A DNA stretch of 10,020 bases from CBDCZI01 sp965224495. GTDB lineage: Bacteria > Bacteroidota > Bacteroidia > Cytophagales > JAAEPT01. The position numbers and the translations under genes were made by a program. Below, piece by piece: positions 1 to 6,353 of this stretch. A model generated the notes under the pieces. The model did no database searches and was not told the origin of the DNA. It saw only the letters and a program-made list of their open reading frames with translations. Each line of letters starts with the position of its first letter. Within the stretch, counting starts at the first letter, position 1. The stretch spans positions 1 to 10,020 of the forward strand of contig CBDCZI010000018.1 in the NCBI GenBank assembly GCA_965224495.1, written 5' to 3'.

Positions 1-816
1 GATTTTTAACGCTCCTCTAATCTTATTAACCACCAAGGTAGCCAATGCTTCACTTTCTACATCTTCAGCGATAATCAACAACGGACGTCCCGTTTGATTT
101 ACAGCTTCCAAAACAGGTAGAACATCTTTCATTGACGTGATTTTCTTCTCACATATTAAGATAAAAGGAGTTTCTAATTCTGCCTCCATTTTCTCTGGAT
201 TTGTAACAAAATAAGGAGACAAGTACCCTCTATCAAACTGCATACCTTCCACAGTTTTCACTTCAGTTTGTGTCCCTTTAGCTTCTTCAACCGTGATTAC
301 ACCGTCTTTACCAACTTTATCCATCGCATCGGCAATCATCTCACCTATTTCGTTGTCGTTGTTTGCCGAAATTGTTGCAATTTGAGCAATTTCAGAATTG
401 TCAGCTACAGGGTTTGCCTGACTTTTCAAATCTTTAACTACTGTCGCTACTGCGCTATCAATTCCTCTTTTCAAATCCATTGGGTTAGCTCCTGCTGCTA
501 CATATTTGATACCTGCGGTATAAATCGCTTGTGCCAAAACAGTTGCTGTCGTTGTTCCATCTCCTGCATCATCTGCAGTTTTTGAAGCTACTTCTTTCAC
601 TAACTGAGCTCCCATGTTTTCTACAACATCTTTCAACTCAATTTCCTTTGCTACCGATACACCATCTTTTGTAACTGTTGGTGCTCCAAATTTCTTGTCT
701 AAAATTACATTTCGACCTTTTGGTCCTAAGGTAACTTTTACAGCATTTGCTAAAATATCAACACCTGCTTTTAATTTTTCTCTCGCTTCAGAACCGAATA
801 CTATTTCTTTTGCCAT
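1..816 (-). CDS. groL: GroEL 60 kDa chaperonin, N-terminal half (runs off the left edge)
   Basis: ATP-driven cytosolic chaperonin that folds client proteins inside a double-ring cage capped by GroES. The minus-strand frame opens at the ATG at 816-814 (MAKEIVFGSEAREKLKAGVD) and stays open for 272 codons to the window edge, about half of the usual roughly 545 residues. Visible motifs are the nucleotide-binding TLGPKGRNV (residues 29-37), KDGVSVAKEI with Asp51, and GDGTTTA with catalytic-site Asp86. The apical domain begins around residue 190 and includes the conserved EGMQFDRGYLSPYF stretch and IAEDVESEALATLVVNK. No internal stop or frameshift is seen. It lies 45 bases downstream of groES on the same strand, the classical groES-groL operon order, so it is very probably co-transcribed from the promoter region beyond 1137. 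The missing C-terminus is only due to the window boundary. Confidence 0.98.
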   Translation of the reverse strand, partial: MAKEIVFGSEAREKLKAGVDILANAVKVTLGPKGRNVILDKKFGAPTVTKDGVSVAKEIELKDVVENMGAQLVKEVASKTADDAGDGTTTATVLAQAIYTAGIKYVAAGANPMDLKRGIDSAVATVVKDLKSQANPVADNSEIAQIATISANNDNEIGEMIADAMDKVGKDGVITVEEAKGTQTEVKTVEGMQFDRGYLSPYFVTNPEKMEAELETPFILICEKKITSMKDVLPVLEAVNQTGRPLLIIAEDVESEALATLVVNKIRGALKI

Positions 817-861
817 CTTATATTATCTTTTGAGGTCAACGACCTATTTTATTTCTTATAC

Positions 862-1137
862 TTAAACTACAGCGTAAATATCTGCTTCTTTCATAATCAT
901 GTAGTCTTTCCCATCTATAGAAAGCTCTGTACCCGAATATTTACCATAAAGAACCGTATCGCCAACTTTCACTGTTACCTCTTCGTCTTTTGTCCCTGGA
1001 CCTGCCGCTACAACTACTCCTTGTTGCGGTTTCTCTTTTGCTGTGTCTGGAATAAAAATCCCTGAAGCCGTTTTTGATTCCGCCTCCGCAGATTCAATTA
1101 CCACTCTACTTCCCAAAGGTTTGATATTTAATGCCAT
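862..1137 (-). CDS. groES: GroES 10 kDa co-chaperonin
   Basis: Heptameric lid of the GroEL folding chamber, cytosolic. The protein is 91 residues, within the usual 90-97. It begins MALNIKPLGSRVVIESAEAE, the standard opening of the family (IKPLGSRVVI). The mobile loop at residues about 16-33 carries the GroEL-contacting hydrophobic patch G26-I27-F28-I29 followed by PDTAKEKP. The remaining core is also recognisable: GVVVAAGPG, VKVGDTVLYGKYSGTE and the C-terminal YMIMKEADIYAVV. The start is fixed by the ATG at 1137-1135 and by family length. It is the first gene of the operon, with groL 45 bases downstream. The 5' side holds an inverted repeat, a direct repeat and a possible sigma-54-like promoter, described separately, which suggests dedicated heat or stress control. 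Confidence 0.98.
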   Translation of the reverse strand: MALNIKPLGSRVVIESAEAESKTASGIFIPDTAKEKPQQGVVVAAGPGTKDEEVTVKVGDTVLYGKYSGTELSIDGKDYMIMKEADIYAVV

Positions 1138-1178
1138 TTTGATATATTTTATTAGTTCAATTTTCTTTTCCTTTCTTT

Positions 1179-1195
1179 AACAGTTCTTGTGCCAA
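1179..1195 (-). promoter_or_regulatory. Possible sigma-54-type (-24/-12) promoter of groES-groL
   Basis: Read on the minus strand the site is TTGGCACAAGAACTGTT. The -24 half, TTGGCAC, fits the sigma-54 consensus well. The -12 half reads CTGT where TTGC is expected, keeping the G but missing two bases. It lies 41 bases before the groES ATG, leaving a leader of about 30 bases. An inverted repeat that could bind an enhancer-type activator lies roughly 65-80 bases further upstream. This is inference from motif shape only; a vegetative promoter further up (TTACTTTG at 1297-1290, one mismatch to TAnnTTTG) is an alternative. Confidence 0.35.
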
Positions 1196-1233
1196 TTGCA
1201 AACAGCAATTTATTACTGCCATTTAAACGTTTC

Positions 1234-1271
1234 TGACCGATAGAGAATGTCACTTTACGACAAAATGTCAC
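1234..1271 (-). promoter_or_regulatory. Inverted and direct repeats upstream of groES, candidate operator or activator site
   Basis: GACA-AAA-TGTC (1259-1269) is a perfect inverted repeat with 4-bp arms. The octamer AATGTCAC occurs twice in the same orientation, at 1246-1253 and 1264-1271, exactly 18 bases apart (under two helical turns). A second looser inverted pair, TGACC at 1234-1238 and TGTCA at 1248-1252, overlaps the first octamer. The paired sites sit 97-137 bases before the groES start in an otherwise AT-rich gap. The layout suggests two binding sites for a dimeric regulator of the chaperonin operon. The regulator is not encoded in this window. Confidence 0.45.
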
Positions 1272-1473
1272 CTTTCCCAAAAACTTATACAAAGTAAAGC
1301 TATTTTTTAGAATTAATCGAACAAACCCGCAAGGTTTATTCTTGAGTTGGAACGCTTACTTTTACTGTTGTATTTTTATCTACTCGTTACAAAGTACCAA
1401 AAAAGAAAACCAAAAAGTTTATGATTACCATTTAAAAGCCTTTAGATTAGTAATTCGTCCTAAAAAACCACCT

Positions 1474-2235
1474 TTGAAAAGTTTTACAGACCAAATAAAC
1501 CGAGTAATACAAATCACGGATTTTCCTCAACGTATCATTTCGTTAGTTCCAAGTATCACCGAACTATTGATTGATTTGGGGTTGGAAAAGCGTTTGGTTG
1601 CGTGTACTCGTTTTTGTCCTCCCGCTATTCGACAAAAAAAAGTATTGATTGGTGGCACAAAAGACATTGCGATAAAGCACATCAATTCGTTGGCTTCTGA
1701 TCTGGTTTTGGCAAGTAAAGAAGAGAATGTAAAAGAACAAATTGAAGAATTAACAGCCCCTGTTTGGGTGAGTGATGTTGCCACATTAAAAGATGCTAAG
1801 GCGATGATTTTGGCTATTGGGAAATTAACAAACACGGAAGTATGTGCGAGGAAATTAATTGATAATATTACATTCCCAACCGTTACTTCTGCCACAAGAC
1901 CACGTGTTGTTTACCTTATTTGGAGAAAACCCTACATGACAATTGGTGGCGATACTTTTATCAATGAGCTACTTACTATCGCAGGTTTTGAGAATGTGTT
2001 TAAAGACAAAAAACGTTACCCAATTATCTCTTTAGAAGATATAGAACAACAAAAACCTGATTACATTTTCCTGTCAACCGAACCATTCCCTTTTAAGGAG
2101 AAATATTTTGAGGAGTTCGCTTCCCTCGCTCCTCCTGTGTTGGTCGATGGAGAAATGTTTAGTTGGTTTGGCTCTCATTTGGTAAAAGCTAATGCTTATT
2201 TTGAAGTCTTACAGAAGGAATTAAAAGCTTTGTAG
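1474..2235 (+). CDS. BtuF-like helical-backbone metal receptor protein (cobalamin or metal-chelate binding family)
   Basis: Member of the Peripla_BP_2/TroA-like substrate-binding superfamily, closest in pattern to flavobacterial 'cobalamin-binding' proteins. The match starts at FTDQINRVIQITDFPQRIIS and runs through LVPSITELLIDLGLEKRLVACTRFC, the IGGTKDI strand, WVSDVATLKDA, VVYLIWRKPYM, the second-lobe FINELLTIAGFENVF and the C-terminal LVDGEMFSWFGSHL. From the TTG at 1474 the product is 253 residues, the length I expect. There is no ATG near the expected start. The frame stays open upstream to another TTG at 1342, which would add 44 residues (total 297) without family resemblance. No lipoprotein or Sec signal is visible at 1474, so a cytoplasmic location or a damaged start is possible. 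No transporter permease or ATPase partner is adjacent. It is transcribed divergently from groES. Family assignment is firm; ligand and start are not. Confidence 0.8.
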   Translation: MKSFTDQINRVIQITDFPQRIISLVPSITELLIDLGLEKRLVACTRFCPPAIRQKKVLIGGTKDIAIKHINSLASDLVLASKEENVKEQIEELTAPVWVSDVATLKDAKAMILAIGKLTNTEVCARKLIDNITFPTVTSATRPRVVYLIWRKPYMTIGGDTFINELLTIAGFENVFKDKKRYPIISLEDIEQQKPDYIFLSTEPFPFKEKYFEEFASLAPPVLVDGEMFSWFGSHLVKANAYFEVLQKELKAL

Positions 2236-2297
2236 TTTTCACGAATTGAAAGCACTTTTTTCTTTTGCCCTCATTGTGTACTTGGCGCTATCAAAAC

Positions 2298-2366
2298 GGC
2301 TTAGGGATAGAGGCGACATCCTTTTGTGAGGAACGAACAAAAGATATAGCCGAAAGCCCGACCCCT
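2298..2366 (+). ncRNA. Candidate Flavo-1-like structured RNA element
   Basis: The block begins GGCTTAGGGATAGAGGCG and ends ATAGCCGAAAGCCCGACCC. This start-and-end pattern recurs in intergenic regions of flavobacteria and, as I remember it, matches the Flavo-1 motif family. Inside is a perfect 7-bp stem, CTTTTGT (2321-2327) with ACAAAAG (2337-2343), closing a 9-base loop. Outer pairings are possible between GGC 2312-2314 and GCC 2349-2351, and between GGG 2304-2306 and CCC 2357-2359. It has higher GC than the surrounding gap. Its function is unknown, and I cannot tell whether it is a free transcript or a leader or tail element. The name comes from memory, not from a covariance search. Confidence 0.55.
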
Positions 2367-2501
2367 TTCTTGTTTTTTATCAACTAACTACGTTTCTATC
2401 GGTATTTTTACTTATGGAATCGTATCAAATCAGTGAAGAGAAAAGGGGGAAGCTCCTCATCAATATACATTCTGTTTCATCAAACAGTGCATAAAGGACG
2501 A

Positions 2502-2528
2502 TTGGGCAGTAAATAATAAGTAACTTTG
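2502..2528 (+). promoter_or_regulatory. Bacteroidetes-type promoter of the ABC-F gene, leaderless arrangement
   Basis: TAACTTTG at 2521-2528 matches the -7 consensus TAnnTTTG perfectly and lies only four bases (CAAA) before the ATG at 2533. A TTG at 2502-2504, 16 bases upstream, can serve as the -33 element, one base short of the usual spacing. With transcription starting a few bases after the -7 box, the mRNA would have almost no 5' leader, and no Shine-Dalgarno site is present. Confidence 0.7.
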
Positions 2529-2532
2529 CAAA

Positions 2533-4233
2533 ATGGTTTATTTATCGGTAGAGGAAGTTTCAAAATCGTATGCGGACAAGCTGTTGTTTGATAAGATTTC
2601 GTTTGGTTTAGAGCAAGGGCAAAAGGTGGCTTTAGTGGCACAAAATGGTAGTGGGAAGACGACTTTGTTTAAAATTTTGCAAGGAAAGGAACAAGCTGAT
2701 GGTGGTGTAGTTGGGTTTGCGAAAGATGTCCGTGTAGAGTATTTGGAGCAGTCGCCTGACTTGAACGAAGAGGCTACAATCATGGAAGAGTTGTACAACT
2801 CGGACAATGAGCAAGTGAAAATCGCTATCGAATACGAGAAAATAATCAACGATGCGGATAGATTAGACGAACTGACTGAGGCGATTGAGCGAATGGACGA
2901 GCTGAATGCGTGGGATGTCGATAATAAAATTAAAACAATTACTTCGCAGTTGAAGTTGCCCAAATTGACTTCTAAAGTAGGGAGTCTTTCGGGGGGACAG
3001 AAAAAAAGAATTGCGTTGAGTAAAATATTACTTTCAGAACCTGATTTGTTATTTTTAGATGAGCCTACCAATCATTTGGATTTAGAGATGATTGAGTGGC
3101 TGGAAGATTACCTTTCAAAGTCGAAAATGTCGCTGTTTTTGGTGACGCACGATAGGTATTTTTTGGAAAGTGTTTGTAATGAGATTTATGAATTGGCAGA
3201 TGGACAATTGTTTAAATACAAGGGGTCGTATGCTGATTATTTGATGAAAAAAGCAGAACGTCACGAACAATTAGTAACGGAAACAGGAAAGGCTAAAAAC
3301 TTGTTCAAAAAAGAATTGGAATGGATGCGTCGTCAACCCAAAGCAAGGGGAACGAAGTCGAAATCGAGAATTGAACAGTTTGGTGATATCAAGAAAAAAG
3401 CACACATAGATACGTCTGTTGATAGTTTAAAAATAGAAACTACGGGTCGTCGTCAGGGACGAAAAATCCTTGAAATGGAGAATGTAAACTTGGCTTTTGG
3501 TGAGAATACTTTTATTGATAATTTCAGTTATACATTTAAACGAAACGAAAAAATAGGTATTGTTGGTAAAAATGGTGTCGGGAAATCTACTTTCCTGAAT
3601 ACCGTGATGGGCTTACTGCCTATTGATAGTGGGACGTTGGAAAAGGGGGAAACCATACATTTTGGTTATTACCGTCAGCAAGGTTTAGAGATGCCCAAGG
3701 ACAAACGTATCATTGATTTTATTAAGGATATTGCGGAGTATATTCCGACGACAAAAAACCAAACGATTACGGCGAGTCAGATGTTGGAAAAGTTTCTTTT
3801 TTCTCCCAAACAGCAGTACCAATATATCTCGACGTTGAGTGGTGGTGAACGTAAACGTTTGTATTTGCTTTCGTTATTGATGGAAAATCCAAATTTCTTA
3901 ATATTAGATGAGCCTACCAATGATTTGGATTTGATTACTTTAAATGTTCTTGAAGATTATTTGGAAGATTTTCAAGGTTGTGTTTTGGTGGTTTCTCACG
4001 ATAGACATTTTATGGATAAAGTGGCTCAACATATGTTTGTGTTTGAAGGAGAAGGTAAAATCAGTGATTTTAACGGTACCTACACCGAATACTGGTTGAA
4101 GCATAAAAAGCAAGAAAAAGACAATGCTAAAGAGGCTCAAAACTTGAAAGTAAGTCAACCAAAGGCTGAAAAGCAAAAACGGTTAATAAACCAAAAAGAA
4201 CGTACAAGGAAAAGGTTGAATACGATAAGTTAG
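2533..4233 (+). CDS. ABC-F family ATPase (Uup-like), C-terminal tail lost by a frameshift
   Basis: Soluble protein with two ABC ATPase domains and no membrane part; the family acts on ribosomes in translation and recycling. Domain 1 has Walker A AQNGSGKT (residues 36-43; Ala replaces the usual first Gly), signature LSGGQKKR from residue 152 and Walker B LLFLDEPTNHLD with D176-E177. A basic interdomain linker (about 235-295) carries ELEWMRRQPKARGTKSKSRI, typical of Uup. Domain 2 has Walker A GKNGVGKS (345-352), LSGGERKR from 435 and LILDEPTNDLD with D459-E460. The frame stops at 4231-4233 after 566 residues with an atypical KRLNTIS end. The expected coiled-coil continuation is in the next frame, up to 4403. 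Adding one A to the A5 run at 4175-4179 restores a 623-residue protein. The ATG is fixed by the promoter four bases upstream. Both ATPase domains are intact, so partial function is possible even if the lesion is real. Confidence 0.93.
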   Translation: MVYLSVEEVSKSYADKLLFDKISFGLEQGQKVALVAQNGSGKTTLFKILQGKEQADGGVVGFAKDVRVEYLEQSPDLNEEATIMEELYNSDNEQVKIAIEYEKIINDADRLDELTEAIERMDELNAWDVDNKIKTITSQLKLPKLTSKVGSLSGGQKKRIALSKILLSEPDLLFLDEPTNHLDLEMIEWLEDYLSKSKMSLFLVTHDRYFLESVCNEIYELADGQLFKYKGSYADYLMKKAERHEQLVTETGKAKNLFKKELEWMRRQPKARGTKSKSRIEQFGDIKKKAHIDTSVDSLKIETTGRRQGRKILEMENVNLAFGENTFIDNFSYTFKRNEKIGIVGKNGVGKSTFLNTVMGLLPIDSGTLEKGETIHFGYYRQQGLEMPKDKRIIDFIKDIAEYIPTTKNQTITASQMLEKFLFSPKQQYQYISTLSGGERKRLYLLSLLMENPNFLILDEPTNDLDLITLNVLEDYLEDFQGCVLVVSHDRHFMDKVAQHMFVFEGEGKISDFNGTYTEYWLKHKKQEKDNAKEAQNLKVSQPKAEKQKRLINQKERTRKRLNTIS

Positions 4234-4403
4234 AAACTGAGTTGTTTGATTTGGAAATGGAAAAAGAGAATTTGGAAAAGAGTTTGAGTACGGAGTCTGA
4301 CAGTTCTAAAATCACTGAATTATCGATTGTGTATGATAATTTGTGTAAGGATATCGATACAAAAACAGAACGTTGGATGGAGTTAGATATGATTGAAGAC
4401 TAA
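4174..4403 (+). pseudogene. Out-of-frame C-terminal coiled-coil tail of the ABC-F protein
   Basis: In the frame shifted by one base from the ABC-F ORF, the sequence reads KTVNKPKRTYKEKVEYDKLE and continues LFDLEMEKENLEKSL. It ends in KTERWMELDMIED at the stop 4401-4403. This is the charged, heptad-like C-terminal domain expected of Uup-type ABC-F proteins, including the conserved 'RWxEL' ending. The switch point lies between about 4174 and 4190; the A5 run at 4175-4179 is the simplest site. The tail has no start of its own and is not a separate gene. In Uup this domain binds nucleic acid, so a true truncation would remove that part. Confidence 0.85.
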
Positions 4404-4413
4404 TACCAGTTTT

Positions 4414-5352
4414 ATGCGTTCGGTTTTCAACTTAGTTAAAGAGCAGTTTACAGAGGATTTCAAATGGTCAACTTATGGCTATTTGATTTTCTTTTTGGTG
4501 CTGAGTATTTCTTTTAACTATGTCTATGATTTTGAGGATAGTGTATTAGATAGTTACTTGCACTCGCCTTTAGGGTTTATTTACTATTCGTTGTTTTATG
4601 CTGTGGGTTATTACGGTGTGGCTATTCCTCAACTGTTTATCTTAAAGCAAACGGAAGTTTTAAAGCAACCTATTTACTGGCTAAAAACAGGCTTCTTTCT
4701 CCTTGTTTGTGGCTTTTCGGCTTCGTTTTATTTGCATTGGTTTTTACAAGACCTTCCTTACTCTTTTCAAGAAAACAGGTTCATCAAACATATTGTAATG
4801 AACTTGAGTTGTTTTTTCACGACACTTGTTCCGTTGTTTGTTTTTTGGCTTTTAGTCGATAAAAAAACAGGTGTTTTTTATGGCTTTCGTTTCAAAAACG
4901 CTAACCTAAAACCTTACTTCATCATGCTTGGTTTGATGTTTCCTCTTTTGTTGTGGGCATCTTTTCAAGAGGATTTTCAAGCCACCTACCCTACTCTAAA
5001 AGCTTGGACTACCCAGCATCCTTTTGGAATGAGTGATTGGCAATCGGCAACGTTGTTTGAGTTGGTTTATGGGATTAGTTTTGTTTGTGTTGAGACACTG
5101 TTTCGTGGAGCTCTCATCGTTGGTGTGGCACAACTCCTTGGTCGAAATGCTATTTTACCTATGGTTAGTTTGTATGCTTTCCTTCATTTCGGGAAACCTC
5201 TTGGCGAAACGATTGGTTCGGTTTTCGGGGCTTATATTTTAGGTACTATCGCACTAAAAAAAGAACATATTTTAGGCGGTATTATTATCCACATTGGTGT
5301 CGCTTTGACGATGGATTTACTGGCTTATTTCCAGTATTATGTGGTCAAGTAA
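4414..5352 (+). CDS. CPBP-family intramembrane protein (CAAX protease-like), catalytic motifs degenerate
   Basis: Integral membrane protein of 312 residues with about eight hydrophobic segments. It resembles the CPBP (Abi/CAAX protease-like, Rce1-related) family. The C-terminal half carries VETLFRG (E227, R231), where the family has EExxxR, so the first Glu is Val. FLHFG supplies H258, and IIIHIGVA supplies H293, but the usual HxxxN Asn is Ala297. Two His, one Glu and the Arg are kept; the residue generally taken as the catalytic Glu and the Asn are not. It may therefore be a non-canonical or inactive member. The ATG at 4414 is chosen over a TTG at 4393 because it starts just after the ABC-F stop at 4401-4403. 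The ten-base gap suggests translation from the same mRNA. Substrate and role are unknown. Confidence 0.75.
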   Translation: MRSVFNLVKEQFTEDFKWSTYGYLIFFLVLSISFNYVYDFEDSVLDSYLHSPLGFIYYSLFYAVGYYGVAIPQLFILKQTEVLKQPIYWLKTGFFLLVCGFSASFYLHWFLQDLPYSFQENRFIKHIVMNLSCFFTTLVPLFVFWLLVDKKTGVFYGFRFKNANLKPYFIMLGLMFPLLLWASFQEDFQATYPTLKAWTTQHPFGMSDWQSATLFELVYGISFVCVETLFRGALIVGVAQLLGRNAILPMVSLYAFLHFGKPLGETIGSVFGAYILGTIALKKEHILGGIIIHIGVALTMDLLAYFQYYVVK

Positions 5353-5400
5353 AACGTCTGCTTTATTTGATAACGTAGAATAATTAACCGTAAGCTATAG

Positions 5401-5434
5401 AACTTCCCATTTTATAAAACAAATCGGGATAGTT
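5401..5434. terminator. Weak hairpin between convergent genes, possible shared terminator
   Basis: AACTTCCCATTT (5401-5412) pairs with AAAT-c-GGGA-t-AGTT (5421-5434), giving 12 pairs with two single-base bulges and an 8-base loop. It lies between the convergent stops of the CPBP-family gene (5352) and tatD (5438). It has no proper T run on either side, so its terminator role is only suggested by position. Confidence 0.3.
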
Positions 5435-5437
5435 TCT

Positions 5438-6208
5438 TTATATCTTAAATAGGTTCTGTGCATTTAGTGTTGTTTGTTTTTTAATCTCTTCTTCACTTAT
5501 TTCTTGAAAATCACTTAATTTTGAGGCTATATAGTTCAAATAAGCGGGTTCATTTCTTTTCCCTCGAAACGGTACAGGTGCCAAATAAGGGCAATCAGTT
5601 TCTAACACCAATTTATCTAAAGCGATATGTGGCAACACCTTATCTAATCCTCCATTTTTGAAAGTCGCCACTCCGCCTACTCCAATATACATTCCCAACT
5701 TCACAATAGCGTTTGCTTCGTCTAACGTACCACTAAAGCAGTGTAAAACACCCTGTAACTCGCCATCTTGTAACTCTTCCAACAAATCAATTACCACATG
5801 GTTTGCCTCTCTCGAATGAATAACTATTGGTAATTTCTTCGCTTTCGCCAAGCTAACTTGGATACGAAAGGCTTCTTTTTGCTGTTCTTCAAAAGCTTTG
5901 TCCCAATACAAATCAATCCCCATTTCTCCTACAGCTACAAATTCACTTTTATTAAGCCACTCTTCGACCACATAAAGTTCTTTCTCAAAATCTTTTGTTA
6001 CAGAACAAGGATGTAGCCCCATCATTGGCAAACAATAATTCGGGTAATCTTGAGCCACTTCTAACATTGCATCAATAGAGGTACTATCAATATTGGGCAT
6101 TAAAATCTTGGTTACTCCTATTTCTTTAGCTCGGTCGATGGTTTCATTCAAATCTTCGTCAAATTTGTCAGAATAAATATGTGCGTGGGTTTCAATAATC
6201 GTATTCAT
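5438..6208 (-). CDS. tatD: TatD-family metal-dependent hydrolase / deoxyribonuclease
   Basis: Cytosolic TIM-barrel amidohydrolase of the TatD family, whose members are Mg-dependent DNases (3'-5' exonuclease and repair roles in characterised homologues). The product has 256 residues, the normal length. Metal ligands are in order: H8 and H10 in ETHAH, E95 in VGEMGID, H131 in IVIHSREA, H156 in LHCFSG and D205 in LETDCPYLAP. The usual leading Asp of DTHxH is Glu6 here. The GLHPCSV and PFRGKRNEP motifs are also present. The ATG at 6208 is preferred over an in-frame start 27 bases earlier, because MNTIIETHAH is the family N-terminus and a -7 promoter box lies inside the longer version. It is convergent with the CPBP-family gene and divergent from the zinc peptidase. 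No frameshift is visible. Confidence 0.95.
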   Translation of the reverse strand: MNTIIETHAHIYSDKFDEDLNETIDRAKEIGVTKILMPNIDSTSIDAMLEVAQDYPNYCLPMMGLHPCSVTKDFEKELYVVEEWLNKSEFVAVGEMGIDLYWDKAFEEQQKEAFRIQVSLAKAKKLPIVIHSREANHVVIDLLEELQDGELQGVLHCFSGTLDEANAIVKLGMYIGVGGVATFKNGGLDKVLPHIALDKLVLETDCPYLAPVPFRGKRNEPAYLNYIASKLSDFQEISEEEIKKQTTLNAQNLFKI

Positions 6209-6212
6209 TTGG

Positions 6213-6220
6213 CAAAGATA
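6213..6220 (-). promoter_or_regulatory. Bacteroidetes -7 box of tatD, leaderless arrangement
   Basis: On the minus strand TATCTTTG is a perfect TAnnTTTG match, four bases (CCAA) before the tatD ATG. This is the same geometry as the ABC-F promoter at 2521-2528. No well-placed -33 TTG is found 17-23 bases upstream. The mRNA would have almost no leader, which supports the 6208 start. Confidence 0.6.
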
Positions 6221-6298
6221 GTGTACTATCTGCAATTTACATGTCCTATTGGTACGCTATTTGTTGTTTTTCACGTATTAATAAGTCAAAGTATTTTA

Positions 6299-6329
6299 TT
6301 TGTCTAATAACAAGTTTACATTAGACAAA
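6299..6329 (+). promoter_or_regulatory. Perfect 10-bp hairpin in the leader of the zinc metallopeptidase gene
   Basis: TTTGTCTAAT (6299-6308) and ATTAGACAAA (6320-6329) are exact reverse complements separated by 11 bases. The element sits 25 bases before the ATG at 6354 and 91 bases from the tatD start. There is no T run, so it is not a terminator. It may be a dimeric regulator site or an RNA hairpin in the leader. Confidence 0.55.
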
Positions 6330-6353
6330 CCATTTCAACTAAAAACAAAAATT

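Larger units (their letters stand above)
2236..2532. other. 297-base gene-free gap between the BtuF-like gene and the ABC-F gene
   Basis: No credible coding frame is present. The gap holds a structured RNA-like block at about 2298-2366 (annotated separately), a small perfect hairpin CTGTTT-catc-AAACAG at 2472-2487, and the ABC-F promoter at its right end. No clear terminator with a GC stem and T run follows the BtuF-like stop codon. A T-rich stretch at 2366-2379 after the RNA block could end transcription only weakly. Confidence 0.6.

Noticed and set aside
268..865. Two plus-strand open frames (268-585, 614-865)
   Set aside because: They lie antisense to the clear groL gene, have low-complexity Cys/Ser/Phe-rich content and match no family; they are shadows.
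1527..1895. Minus-strand 122-codon frame
   Set aside because: Antisense to the BtuF-like gene, whose frame carries clear family similarity.
2472..2487. CTGTTT-CATC-AAACAG hairpin as a terminator
   Set aside because: The stem is only 6 bp, has low GC and no T run; it is probably incidental.
1138..2532. Novel defence or mobile system
   Set aside because: No transposase, integrase, toxin-antitoxin pair, direct-repeat array or att-like repeats are seen; all flanking genes are housekeeping.
2538..3071. Minus-strand 177-codon frame inside the ABC-F gene
   Set aside because: Antisense to Walker A/B-bearing sequence; a Ser/Phe-rich shadow.
4171..4200. Programmed ribosomal frameshifting in ABC-F
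   Set aside because: There is only an A5 run, no clear slippery heptamer, stimulatory hairpin or upstream SD-like element; a simple base loss explains it better.
4127..4315. Minus-strand 62-codon frame across the ABC-F frameshift
   Set aside because: The plus strand there encodes the conserved coiled-coil tail, so this is only its reverse-strand shadow.
6300..6353. Upstream TTG start of the zinc peptidase
   Set aside because: It would translate through a perfect hairpin and add 18 residues unlike the family N-terminus; ATG 6354 fits better.
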